From: Clostridiaceae bacterium
Lineage (GTDB): Bacteria > Bacillota > Clostridia > Acetivibrionales > Acetivibrionaceae
Assembly: GCA_012519925.1 (NCBI GenBank)
Contig: JAAYPF010000085.1
Coordinates: forward strand, 1 to 33,922
Length of the DNA: 33,922 nt
Direction of reading: 5' to 3'
In this document: piece by piece, positions 18,789 to 27,322 of the stretch
Numbering within the stretch: position 1 is the first letter of the stretch
Layout of the letters: each line of letters begins with the position of its first letter
The notes under the pieces: generated by a model
The model's database searches: none
What the model was told of the DNA's origin: nothing
The model's input: only the letters and a program-made list of their open reading frames with translations
Position numbers and translations under genes: made by a program

Positions 18789-18830
18789 AAAGCTACACAT
18801 GAAATCTTATAAGCTTTCATGTATAGCTTT
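18789..18830. terminator. Bidirectional hairpin between ispF-like gene and histidine kinase
   Basis: AAAGCTACACATGAAA and TTTCATGTATAGCTTT form a 16-position stem with one mismatch around a ten-base loop, followed on the plus strand by TATTTATT. It lies between convergent genes and can serve both. Confidence 0.8.
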
Positions 18831-18895
18831 ATTTATTAATGCAGAAAACGTACATAGGATTTTTATTAAATATCCATTTAAGTAATACTACCACT

Positions 18896-20725
18896 TTACT
18901 TTTTCGGTAAAGGTATAATAATTTTTATTGATGTCCCTTTACCTTCTTCACTTTCAATACGCATATTTCCTGCAAATTTACCCTTAATTGTCGAATAGGA
19001 CATATAAAGTCCTATTCCGGTTCCCTTTTCGCCTTTTGTGGTAACCATTTCTTTTAAAAGCTTGTGTTTTATCTTTTCGGGTATTCCAAGCCCATAATCT
19101 TTAATTGTTATCTCGAGAGCTTTTGTAGTATTTTCTATTATAATATCTATGTTCCCCGGATTCCCACCATATGACTCAATGGAATTCGAAATAAGATTGT
19201 TCAATACCTGAACAAGATTATTTATTTCTCCCTTTATTTCGGTGAGTTCATCCACTCTAAGATCTATATTCATTTGGCACTTATATTTTTTCAGTTCATG
19301 GTTCATTAGTATTTTAACCCTATTAATCAAGTCTTTTAGTATAAAGCTTTCTACTGAGGATTCATTACAATTGACAACCTGCCCTTTAACAGCCGAAATG
19401 ATATCCGACATATACGAACAATAGGACCTTGTTTTTTTAATCCATTGTCTCATTTCTGCAGCAATTTCGTGGTGATCTTCCTGCTTAACACTTTCATCCT
19501 CTATAGAGCTGTCATATTCTAAAGCAAGCTCCTTTATTGCTTCTAAGCCTCCTGCTATAGACATTATAGGAGTTTTAAAATTATGGGCTATTCCTCCTAT
19601 TAATTGACCAAGAGAGGCTAAGCGTTCCTGCTCCATCAAAATACGATGCCTTTGAGTATATTTTTTATCCACCGAAAAACTGTATCTTCTTATTAAAAAC
19701 ACTGAAAAGATAAATCCAAGAGTCACACCGGCAAGCCCTAGGAAAAATATCAACATACCCACATCAGTTATACCTTTAGTAATAGCTGCTGTTGGCGTAA
19801 TCAAAAGAATTCTCCATTCAAGAGGTGTTTCATTAATCTGTTTTATCAAATCAAAAGTCAAAATATATTCATTTTTTCCGATTTTACTACTAATACTGCT
19901 TTCATCAATTTTGGTGCCTTCTTTGAAATATACGTCATAGGGTGAATAATAGTCATTTAAAGCTCTGTTATATATGTTCATTACATAATTCCCTTTATTG
20001 CCTAGTATATAGATTTTACTTTCATCTGTCACTCTGATATCTGAAATCAATTTATGTAAATACGCCTCTTTATAATTTGTAATCATTATTCCATAACTCT
20101 CTGAATCTTCTGGGTTATGTATTTTTCTAACAAAGGATACGACCTGACCAAAAGAACCTGTACTTGAATAGGTCCAATTAGCATCTGCAACATGAGTATC
20201 AACCCACAACGAATCTCTATCACTATCTTTGAATAATTTAACGGCCTTGTGCGACAGTACATTCTTTGTTTCGGCATTGTTCAAATCCCCGGAAGTGATA
20301 TATTCCATTGAATTTGTTACAATTGCCACATCGGCTATATCATCTCTGTTTACTATATATGTATTAATAATTTCTTTTATTTGACGAGAATACTGAGCTT
20401 TTTCATGTTCATTATTTGATATACTATATTTTCTAACAAGCTCAGGTAACTCTCCATCGGAAGTCATCTCAAGAGTAAGGTTATCAATATTAGAAAGTAC
20501 TGTTTCAATATTTTTTGCTGTCTGCCTTACAAGCTGAATGGAACTAAAAGTCGAATTATTTAGTATGGATGTTGAAATCATTTTAAATGAACTAAGTCCA
20601 ACAAAGGATATGGAAAATATAACCACAAGCATTATCCCAATATTCAACTTCCAAGCAGCTTTTAGTTTTTTTTCACTAATATCGCTCAAATAATCCAGCG
20701 ATTTTTTCTCTCGAATTTTTATCAT
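18896..20725 (-). CDS. Membrane sensor histidine kinase (tandem paralogue 1)
   Basis: The 609-residue kinase has a cytosolic N-terminus, a first membrane helix (about 28-50), an extracellular sensor of about 270 residues of the Cache-like type, a second helix (about 321-345) and a cytosolic kinase core. The phosphoacceptor box is unusual: GGIAHNFKTPIMSIAGG, with His381. The ATPase domain shows the N box NNLISNSIESYGG, G1 DYGLGIPE, and G2 TTKGEKGTGIGLYM. It is 25 bases downstream of a paralogue of the same length and is probably co-transcribed with it. No response regulator gene is in the window, so its partner is unknown. The ATG follows GGAGAG. Ligand unknown. Confidence 0.9.
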   Translation of the reverse strand: MIKIREKKSLDYLSDISEKKLKAAWKLNIGIMLVVIFSISFVGLSSFKMISTSILNNSTFSSIQLVRQTAKNIETVLSNIDNLTLEMTSDGELPELVRKYSISNNEHEKAQYSRQIKEIINTYIVNRDDIADVAIVTNSMEYITSGDLNNAETKNVLSHKAVKLFKDSDRDSLWVDTHVADANWTYSSTGSFGQVVSFVRKIHNPEDSESYGIMITNYKEAYLHKLISDIRVTDESKIYILGNKGNYVMNIYNRALNDYYSPYDVYFKEGTKIDESSISSKIGKNEYILTFDLIKQINETPLEWRILLITPTAAITKGITDVGMLIFFLGLAGVTLGFIFSVFLIRRYSFSVDKKYTQRHRILMEQERLASLGQLIGGIAHNFKTPIMSIAGGLEAIKELALEYDSSIEDESVKQEDHHEIAAEMRQWIKKTRSYCSYMSDIISAVKGQVVNCNESSVESFILKDLINRVKILMNHELKKYKCQMNIDLRVDELTEIKGEINNLVQVLNNLISNSIESYGGNPGNIDIIIENTTKALEITIKDYGLGIPEKIKHKLLKEMVTTKGEKGTGIGLYMSYSTIKGKFAGNMRIESEEGKGTSIKIIIPLPKK

Positions 20726-20750
20726 TATCTCACTCTCCGTGATTAAGGGT

Positions 20751-22559
20751 CTAATAATGTGATGGAATTATTATTTTTACTGAGGTTCCTTTCCCTTCCT
20801 CACTTTCAATATCTATTGTCCCTCCAAACTTACCTCTAATTGTTGAATATGACATGTATAAACCTAACCCAGTGCCATTTTTGCCTTTTGTTGTTATCAT
20901 AGACTTCAATACTTTTTCCTTTACCTTATCAGGCATGCCACAACCATAATCCTTGACAACTATCTCGATATTGTCAGCCTTCTTTTGTATTACTAAATCA
21001 ATTTTTCCACTTTCACCGTTGTATGACTCTATTGAATTTGATATAAGATTGTTCATTATTTGAACAAGATTATTAATTTCACCCTTTATTTTTATATTCT
21101 CTTTTACTTTCAGGTCAATATCTAATTCGCATTTGTTCTTTTTAAGTTCATGACTCATCAGTATCTTTACTCGTTTTGCCAACTCTCCAACAGTAAAACT
21201 TAATGTTGTTGAATCGCTCATATTTGCTGTTTGTCCTTTTACTGCTGATATTACATCTGACATATATGAACAATATGGTTTTATTTTATCCACCCAATTC
21301 AAAATTTCCGATGCAATTTCATGGTGATCTTCATTATTTACTTCCTCATCACCTATTGAACTGTCATATTCATCAACAAGATCATTAATTGCTTCAAGAC
21401 CGCCTGCTATGGACATAATAGGTGTCTTTAAATTATGGGCGATTCCACCTATCATCTGTCCTAACGTCGCAAGCCTTTCTCTCTCCATAATAATCGAATG
21501 CTTTTCGGCATATCTTTTATCTAAATTCGAATTATATAGCTTTGTAATTAAAAATGATATTATCAAACCAAAGACAATGCACAAAATACCTATAAACAGA
21601 ATATTTTGCATTGCCTTTGAAATACCTTTCGTTATAGAAGATACAGGTGTTATATCTACAATGGTCCAATTCAATTCAGTTCCTTTTATATCATAAATAG
21701 TATTATATGTGACGAGGTATTCTATTGTATCGATCTCTTTAATATATTCGCCTCTTTTTTTCTCTAATATTTCGCTTACAAAATCATACGGTACAGGCTG
21801 TCCATTCAATTTATTATCCTGGATATTCATCACATATTTTCCATCACTACTGATAATAAAAATGTTACTTTGGTCTAAAATTTTTACATCGGCTATCAAA
21901 CTATGTAGAAATGCTTCCTTAATATTTATTGAAATAATCTCTTGACTCTTTAGGGTACTAATAGAGTATATACCTTTAATAATTGAAAACACTCTACCAT
22001 TTTCAGAAGTTGATATCTGAGGATCTATATTTGATTCATAGGTATTGAGCCATAAAGATTTTTTATTACTTTCCCTAAACCCCTTAACATCGAACCCTAA
22101 AATGCTTAAATCCTCTATCAACTTTTGCTGGTATTCGTTTATGATATGTAAATTTTCTCTTGTAATAATAGAAATGTAATCTATTTCTTCTCTTGTACTA
22201 CAATAGTTGTTTATGATTTCATTAATACGCTTAAGGTTTTCTGATTTCTCATTCTCATCCTCTATATCATCATGTTGTAAGACACAAGTTGCAAGTTTAT
22301 TATCCCTAGAAACAGTCATTGCAAAGTCATCCAATTGTTCAAGTTTTGTCTGAATATTATTGGAGGTCTGCTTTATCAGTTCTCTAGAGCTTTCTGTTGC
22401 ATGCTGCAACATGGATATTGACATTATTTTAAAAGTCGCCCAAACTACTATTGATATACATACTATAACAATAGCTGCAAAGGCAATGTTTAACTCCATT
22501 GCGTTAAGAATTTTGTTGTTTTTTGAATGAGAGGGTACCTTTTTAGACCTAAAAAACAT
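20751..22559 (-). CDS. Membrane sensor histidine kinase (tandem paralogue 2)
   Basis: I start it at ATG 22557-22559, seven bases after GGAGGG; an ATG at 22580 would add seven residues and lacks a site. The resulting 602-residue protein has the same plan as its neighbour: first helix near 27-45, extracellular sensor, second helix near 320-345, H box GGIAHNLKTPIMSIAGG, DHHEIASEI, N box NNLISNSIESYNG, G1 DYGCGMPD and G2 TTKGKNGTGLGLYM. Kinase cores of the two are strongly alike while the sensor parts differ more, as expected from tandem duplication followed by sensor divergence. The product would autophosphorylate at the His in response to an external signal. No adjacent response regulator is seen. 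Confidence 0.9.
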   Translation of the reverse strand: MFFRSKKVPSHSKNNKILNAMELNIAFAAIVIVCISIVVWATFKIMSISMLQHATESSRELIKQTSNNIQTKLEQLDDFAMTVSRDNKLATCVLQHDDIEDENEKSENLKRINEIINNYCSTREEIDYISIITRENLHIINEYQQKLIEDLSILGFDVKGFRESNKKSLWLNTYESNIDPQISTSENGRVFSIIKGIYSISTLKSQEIISINIKEAFLHSLIADVKILDQSNIFIISSDGKYVMNIQDNKLNGQPVPYDFVSEILEKKRGEYIKEIDTIEYLVTYNTIYDIKGTELNWTIVDITPVSSITKGISKAMQNILFIGILCIVFGLIISFLITKLYNSNLDKRYAEKHSIIMERERLATLGQMIGGIAHNLKTPIMSIAGGLEAINDLVDEYDSSIGDEEVNNEDHHEIASEILNWVDKIKPYCSYMSDVISAVKGQTANMSDSTTLSFTVGELAKRVKILMSHELKKNKCELDIDLKVKENIKIKGEINNLVQIMNNLISNSIESYNGESGKIDLVIQKKADNIEIVVKDYGCGMPDKVKEKVLKSMITTKGKNGTGLGLYMSYSTIRGKFGGTIDIESEEGKGTSVKIIIPSHY

Positions 22560-22790
22560 ATCCCATCCCTCCACACACAAGGTGTTCTATAATACAAATC
22601 CTTCAATACGATCATTAAATATACAAACATAATTCTGGATTTTAAGGTATTTCTAAAACACACTAATATATTTCACCAAATATATTGAGTAGATAAAAAG
22701 ACATGAAAACTATTAACCTTTTTATAATTCAACATTTATCACAAAATTCCTTCTTTATTTATTTCTTAAGCTCTTTTAGAAAATGCCTCA

Positions 22791-24005
22791 CTAGCTTCTA
22801 AACAGTACCTTCTCCTTGTTAAAAAGAGTTACCGCTATTTTTAACGAAATAATAACATACACCACCGATGAGGCAAGAGCTATTGTAAGGTAAGTATAAT
22901 TGATATTTAATCCTAGCACTATCTTAAATGCAGATATAGTATTAAGTATAGGAACTATAAACATATACAAGGGCATTTCATTAGGCGGCATTAAAATGGT
23001 TGCATATCCAGGTATCATCGCAATTATTATAAGAAATGACAAATAAGTCTGTGCCTCTCGGAAAGATTTTGCGTAAGTACTCAATGCAATTTGAATTCCC
23101 GCAAAGGTCATCCCCATTAATACAGAAATTATTAAGATCATTAAAATCGCAGCACCTGGAAGGCTAAATCCCGAAAGCTGTGTGCCCGTGCCCATTGTGA
23201 TTGATTCAGGGGCTATAATATACCCTAAAAACATGCCAAAGATTGAAGCTATTGCCGAAACAAATGAAAAAAGAGTTACTGTTAGATATTTACCTATCAA
23301 CAGTGAAGATCTCCCTGCCTTAGTTGTAAGCAACGGTTCAAAAGTATTTCTTTCTTTTTCACCTGCAACCAAATCAGTAGCAGGTGCTGTCCCTCCCGCA
23401 GATATAAGAATTACTATCATAATAGGAAGAATCATAGCTAGCATGCTCAAGCTAGTCTTTTCATCATCAGCAATATTAGTTTGCTCAATCTCAACAGGTT
23501 TAAGAATTTTGTCATCAATACCCATTTTCTCAAGCCTTTGTACAATAACTTTCTTGTTAAACTGATTAATTGCATTAGAAACAATATGCATGCTTCCTTC
23601 GGATTTTGTCTGAGATTTGTCATATATAATCTCAATAACAAAGGGTTCTCCTTGTTCTAATTTCTCTTTATAATTCTCTTCAACCCCAAGAACAATACGA
23701 ACTTTTGAATCGTTTATTGCCTCAATTGGGTCTTCAATATCTATAAGATTTATATTTGGAAAATCAGCTATTATATAGCTCTTTATAAGTTCTCGAATGT
23801 GTGCCGTATTAGACTCTTGTGTCAAACCTATTGTAACATTCTGCTCTATATCATTTTGCATATTTTGCACACTTCCTCCTGCTATCATGCTCAATAGAGG
23901 AATAATAATCATAGGAACGACAATACTTGTGATTATTGTTTTTTTATCTCTTAATATATCCTTTACTTCTTTAGAAAATACAATCCATACATGCCTAAAA
24001 TTCAC
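22791..24005 (-). CDS. ABC-2 type exporter permease (NatB-like)
   Basis: The protein starts with MNFRHVWIVFSKEVKDI at GTG 24003-24005, eight bases after GGTAGG; an earlier GTG at 24012-24014 is too close to that site. It is 404 residues long, with one N-terminal membrane helix (near 25-45), an extracellular domain of about 140 residues, and five or six C-terminal helices (from about 185), plus the cytosolic segment VAGEKERNTFEPLLTT typical of NatB/ABC-2 permeases. It overlaps the end of the ATPase gene, showing translational coupling. The NatAB family exports Na+ or other cations or drugs; the substrate here is not deducible. About 230 bases without a clear terminator separate it from the kinase pair downstream. 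Confidence 0.88.
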   Translation of the reverse strand: MNFRHVWIVFSKEVKDILRDKKTIITSIVVPMIIIPLLSMIAGGSVQNMQNDIEQNVTIGLTQESNTAHIRELIKSYIIADFPNINLIDIEDPIEAINDSKVRIVLGVEENYKEKLEQGEPFVIEIIYDKSQTKSEGSMHIVSNAINQFNKKVIVQRLEKMGIDDKILKPVEIEQTNIADDEKTSLSMLAMILPIMIVILISAGGTAPATDLVAGEKERNTFEPLLTTKAGRSSLLIGKYLTVTLFSFVSAIASIFGMFLGYIIAPESITMGTGTQLSGFSLPGAAILMILIISVLMGMTFAGIQIALSTYAKSFREAQTYLSFLIIIAMIPGYATILMPPNEMPLYMFIVPILNTISAFKIVLGLNINYTYLTIALASSVVYVIISLKIAVTLFNKEKVLFRS

Positions 24006-24753
24006 TTTTGACACCTACCAATCGAATAAATATGTCTTCAAGATTATCACAACTGTATTTGTTCTTTAGTTCTTCAATCTTTCCTTTTTCCACAAGTTCT
24101 CCTTTGTTTATAATAGCTATCCTGTCACAAAGCTTTTCCACTTCACTCATAGTATGGCTTGAGAACACTATGGTTTTCCCATCCTTCTTACATGTTCTGA
24201 TAAACTCATGTACATCCCTAATTGCACTTACATCAAGTCCTGAAGTCGGCTCGTCAAAAAGCATTATGTCAGGGTCGTGAATAATTGCTCTTGCAAAGGC
24301 AACTTTCTGCTTCATTCCTTTAGATAATTTACCTGCTCTTCTTTTAATATACTCTTCCATACCAAAAACTTTTGCCATGGTCTTGACTCTGTCATCTATT
24401 TTATCTCTACTCATATCATTGAGATGCCCAAAATAAGCAATATTTTCTTCACAAGATAGTCTATCATAAAGACCTGTCTCTCCACCAAAAAGGATTCCTA
24501 TCTTTGACCTAACCTTCTCTGGATCTTTCATAATATCAAAACCAGCCATTATTGCAGTCCCCTTAGTCGGTCTTAACATGGTTGCAAGCATTCTCAAGGT
24601 GGTTGTCTTACCTGCTCCATTTTCACCTAACAAGCCAAATATTTCACCTTTTTCGACCTCAAAACTTAATTCTTTAACAGCGGCAAAAGCACCGAATTGT
24701 TTAGTTATATGTTCAACCCTTATCAATTTTGAAACACATCCTCCCAAAGTCAT
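23995..24753 (-). CDS. ABC transporter ATP-binding protein (NatA-like)
   Basis: This is a 252-residue nucleotide-binding subunit: Walker A GLLGENGAGKTTTLRML, Q-loop replaced by FGGETGLYDRLS, signature KLSKGMKQKVAFAR, Walker B IMLFDEPTSGLD, and switch His in VFSSHTMSEVE. It energises export through the overlapping permease. The ATG directly abuts the TAG of ispD with no ribosome binding site; a TTG nine codons later (24724-24726) gives the more typical start MIRVEHITKQFG with GGGAGG 13 bases before it. The true start is therefore uncertain. The close abutment suggests co-transcription with ispD. Confidence 0.9.
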   Translation of the reverse strand: MTLGGCVSKLIRVEHITKQFGAFAAVKELSFEVEKGEIFGLLGENGAGKTTTLRMLATMLRPTKGTAIMAGFDIMKDPEKVRSKIGILFGGETGLYDRLSCEENIAYFGHLNDMSRDKIDDRVKTMAKVFGMEEYIKRRAGKLSKGMKQKVAFARAIIHDPDIMLFDEPTSGLDVSAIRDVHEFIRTCKKDGKTIVFSSHTMSEVEKLCDRIAIINKGELVEKGKIEELKNKYSCDNLEDIFIRLVGVKSEF

Positions 24754-25458
24754 CTAGCATGTTTTAACAATAGCTTCTGCAAAGTTCAAATCTTCCCTTG
24801 TGGTTATTTTAATATTGTTGTAAGTTCCCATAACAAGCCTTGTCTTATTGCCTATCCTTTCTGCAAGGACAGTATCATCGGTTCCAATAAAACCATCAAG
24901 CCTAGCCTGCTTGTGAGAATCCATAATTATGTCGTATTTAAAAGCCTGTGGTGTCTGAATAGACCATAATATACTTCTGTCTAAAGTTAAATTAACAAAA
25001 CCCTCCTTATCTGAAGATTTTATCGTATCCTTAACCGGAACAGCAACAGTAGCTACACCACATTGTTCTGCTCCCTCTATACAACGGATAATACTATCTT
25101 CATCAATAAAGGGTCTTGCTCCATCATGTATCAACACAATATCTGCTTTTTCTGTAACTTCCTTTAGTCCATTAAAAACAGAATCCTGTCTTGTTGCTCC
25201 TCCAACCAAAACACTCTTTATTTTCATATAATTGCGTCCATGAATAATGTTTTCCTTACAGTATAGAATATCGTCAGAATGAACCACTAAAATGATTTCG
25301 TCTATGTAATTCAAACAATCAAATTTTTCTATAGTTCTTGCCAATATAGGAATTCCGCCTACATTGATGTACTGCTTATTAACTTCCATATTCATCCTAG
25401 TCCCCTTACCCGCCGCAACTATAACCACGCTAACATAGGACTTATTTTCACGTTTCAT
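24754..25458 (-). CDS. ispD: 2-C-methyl-D-erythritol 4-phosphate cytidylyltransferase
   Basis: I place the start at ATG 25456-25458, six bases after GGAGTG, giving 234 residues (family usual 230-240) and MKRENKSYVSVVIVAAGKG. A longer reading adds a spurious hydrophobic leader. IspD motifs are clear: VAAGKGTRMN (CTP loop), NKQYINVGG, VLIHDGARPF, VAVPVKDTIK with the catalytic Lys, LWSIQTPQAF and TDDTVL. The enzyme couples MEP with CTP to form CDP-methylerythritol in the non-mevalonate isoprenoid pathway. A terminator-like hairpin separates it from carD upstream, and the NatA-like gene follows without a gap. Confidence 0.94.
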   Translation of the reverse strand: MKRENKSYVSVVIVAAGKGTRMNMEVNKQYINVGGIPILARTIEKFDCLNYIDEIILVVHSDDILYCKENIIHGRNYMKIKSVLVGGATRQDSVFNGLKEVTEKADIVLIHDGARPFIDEDSIIRCIEGAEQCGVATVAVPVKDTIKSSDKEGFVNLTLDRSILWSIQTPQAFKYDIIMDSHKQARLDGFIGTDDTVLAERIGNKTRLVMGTYNNIKITTREDLNFAEAIVKTC

Positions 25459-25548
25459 ATACAACACTCCAATAGAAAAAGATATTACCATAATAATAGA
25501 AAGTAAATAAAAAGTAAATATTTCAAATAGTCCAAAAAATACAATAAA

Positions 25549-25591
25549 GGGGCATTGCACTACGATTTTTAATCAATAATGCAACAGCCCC
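25549..25591 (-). terminator. Hairpin terminator between carD and ispD
   Basis: On the minus strand GGGGCTGTTGCA pairs with TGCAATGCCCC (one bulge) around a loop of about 20 bases, followed by a T-rich tail. It lies 117 bases after the carD stop and would terminate or attenuate transcription into ispD. Confidence 0.65.
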
Positions 25592-25707
25592 TCTTATAAT
25601 TCCCTTAATAGAGTTTGCTTATGAAATATTTTCCTTCTAAATGCACAACAAGAAAGTACAAAAGTTAAAACATATGTAAATTGTCGCCACAAAATATATT
25701 CAAAATC

Positions 25708-26187
25708 TTAAACATTCATATTCTTGCCTATTATTTTCTCAATCTCTTTAGCATTCATATTCTTTGCCAATACCAATTCACTTACAAGGATCTGTTTGGC
25801 ACTATTAAGCATTTTTCTTTCTCCGGTAGACAGCCCTTTTTCCTTTTCTCTCAGCATTAAAGACCTTACGACCTCAGCTACCTCATATATATTTCCACTT
25901 TTTATTTTCACCATATTCTCCCGGTAACGTTTGTTCCAGTTACTCGTTGAATTGCTTTTATCATTTCCAAGCACCGAGAAAACCTTATCCGCATCCTTTT
26001 CACTAATTACATCCCTTATGCCTATCCCTTTAACATTCTCTGTGGGAATCATAACTTTCATATCTCCGACTGGTATCCTAACAACATAATAATTTTGTTT
26101 GTTGCCTAGTATTTCTTTCTCTTCAATAGACTCTATTATTCCAGCCCCATGCATGGGATAAACAATCCTATCACCTACATTATACAT
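25708..26187 (-). CDS. carD: CarD family transcription regulator
   Basis: Start is ATG 26185-26187, seven bases after GGGAGG, giving 159 residues that begin MYNVGDRIVYPMHGAGII. This is the RNA polymerase-binding Tudor-like N-terminal domain (about 1-60: YPMHGAG, YYVVRIP, MKVMIPTENV). The all-helical DNA-binding C-terminal domain follows (about 85-159: WNKRYRENMVKIKSG, LSTGERKMLNSAKQILVSEL). CarD/CdnL proteins bind the RNAP beta subunit and stabilise open complexes, often at rRNA promoters. In Clostridia carD commonly neighbours ispD and radA/disA, as here. An intergenic stretch of more than 500 bases lies upstream, so it has its own promoter there. Confidence 0.93.
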   Translation of the reverse strand: MYNVGDRIVYPMHGAGIIESIEEKEILGNKQNYYVVRIPVGDMKVMIPTENVKGIGIRDVISEKDADKVFSVLGNDKSNSTSNWNKRYRENMVKIKSGNIYEVAEVVRSLMLREKEKGLSTGERKMLNSAKQILVSELVLAKNMNAKEIEKIIGKNMNV

Positions 26188-26750
26188 ATTCTCTCCTCCC
26201 GTAGATAAATAGCACAAACTATTTTATCTTTGTACAAGTTTAACTTCTATATTTCTATTAAATATTAAAATCTAAAATTTTCGAACTGTAAAACAAGTTA
26301 CTTCCTTAAAACTTTAATTTGATAACCTCTTCAAACTTAAAATGGTGCATCACTTAATGAAAAGGCATAAACTAAAAACTCTACAAAGTGAAAAAACAAC
26401 TGCTGTAAATATTAAATTCATTTTGTAAAATTTGCTAATTAGATATTTTTGAAAACCCTGAAATATCCCAACTAATTCCTACACATTAAGTATACTACAA
26501 CAAAAATGCAAAGTCAAAAATTTTTATTCTAGCATGTGCCTATATTTATGTCAATAGTAATTTTTTACTTTTAATAATTTCTTAATTTAAAATACACCTT
26601 GAAGCTATATTATATGTAACCCCCAACTTCTCTACCATGTTTATCCATCGTATTTTTAATTGACAAAGTCCCGTTTTTACAATTATAATAGTAATATCAA
26701 AAGAACTTCTGATTTTTATATTAATGAATACATCTAAGGAGTGAACCATA
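26188..26750. other. Divergent intergenic region upstream of carD
   Basis: The gap is AT-rich and holds no convincing gene. Apart from the predicted rightward promoter at 26660-26689, it contains stretches such as 26270-26500 with no clear hairpin, riboswitch or repeat that I can recognise. The carD promoter must lie here on the minus strand. Confidence 0.5.
26660..26689 (+). promoter_or_regulatory. Predicted sigma-A promoter for the Cys-pair protein gene
   Basis: A consensus TTGACA (26660-26665) and TATAAT (26684-26689) are separated by 18 bases, 61 bases upstream of the TTG start at 26751. AAGGAGTG lies seven bases before that start. Confidence 0.7.
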
Positions 26751-27146
26751 TTGAATGACATTATGGTAGATCAATTCCAATACACTGTAGCTGAACTTCT
26801 TGTAAGAAACAAAAGCATTCTAGATCAAATTACTAAGTTTCAGGATTCAAACGGGCGAGTAAACCGTGGGATTGTTAAGTCTGTCACCCAATGTGGCTGT
26901 GTTAAGATTAATGCAGAGAAACAGGCTCTACCCCTTGATTACAGCTTTGAAGAAATCCAGAATAGTATGAAAACCCATTTGGAAGGAAAGCTATGCGAGA
27001 ACTGTAGAGATCTTATTGAAAAAGATATTGGAAGAAATCTCTTTTATCTAGCTTCAATATGTAATACTCTAGATCTTAATCTATATGACATAATTTTGAA
27101 AGAACTTGAAAGAATTAAAATGCTCGGAAAATACAATTTAAGATAA
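26751..27146 (+). CDS. Small conserved-looking protein with CxC and CxxC pairs, MazG-like C-terminus
   Basis: The gene starts at TTG, seven bases after AAGGAGTG, and encodes 131 residues with no signal or membrane segment. Cys48 and Cys50 (TQCGCVKI) and Cys82 and Cys85 (LCENCRDL) could bind a metal, probably Zn (inference). The helical C-terminus DIGRNLFYLASICNTLDLNL resembles the last helices of MazG-type nucleotide pyrophosphohydrolases, but the EExxE catalytic helix is not evident. It may be a regulatory or degenerate relative. It is the only plus-strand gene in the carD-radA region, with its own promoter and strong terminator, so it is an independent unit. Confidence 0.8.
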   Translation: MNDIMVDQFQYTVAELLVRNKSILDQITKFQDSNGRVNRGIVKSVTQCGCVKINAEKQALPLDYSFEEIQNSMKTHLEGKLCENCRDLIEKDIGRNLFYLASICNTLDLNLYDIILKELERIKMLGKYNLR

Positions 27147-27147
27147 A

Positions 27148-27178
27148 ACAAGAGGTTGTATTTCAACCTCTTGTTTTT
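27148..27178 (+). terminator. Rho-independent terminator of the Cys-pair protein gene
   Basis: ACAAGAGGTTG and CAACCTCTTGT form a perfect 11-pair stem with a TATTT loop, followed by TTTTT. It begins two bases after the stop codon. Confidence 0.93.
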
Positions 27179-27213
27179 GTTACGCATCTTTCGAACGAAG
27201 TGAAAGAGGCAAA

Positions 27214-27240
27214 AACGAAGGGACTCGATGCCCCTTCGTT
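27214..27240 (-). terminator. Terminator for disA (works in both directions)
   Basis: AACGAAGGG and CCCTTCGTT pair perfectly around a short loop, with A5 on the left and T5 on the right. It lies 83 bases beyond the disA stop on the minus strand and also downstream of the convergent gene's own terminator. A smaller hairpin CTTTC/GAAAG lies beside it (27189-27207). Confidence 0.8.
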
Positions 27241-27322
27241 TTTATTGAGAACTTTTAAGCTTTCATGATTGGTTTTGTGATTTAACTATTGTATAAACTG
27301 TATTTTAAATAAGCTTATTATG

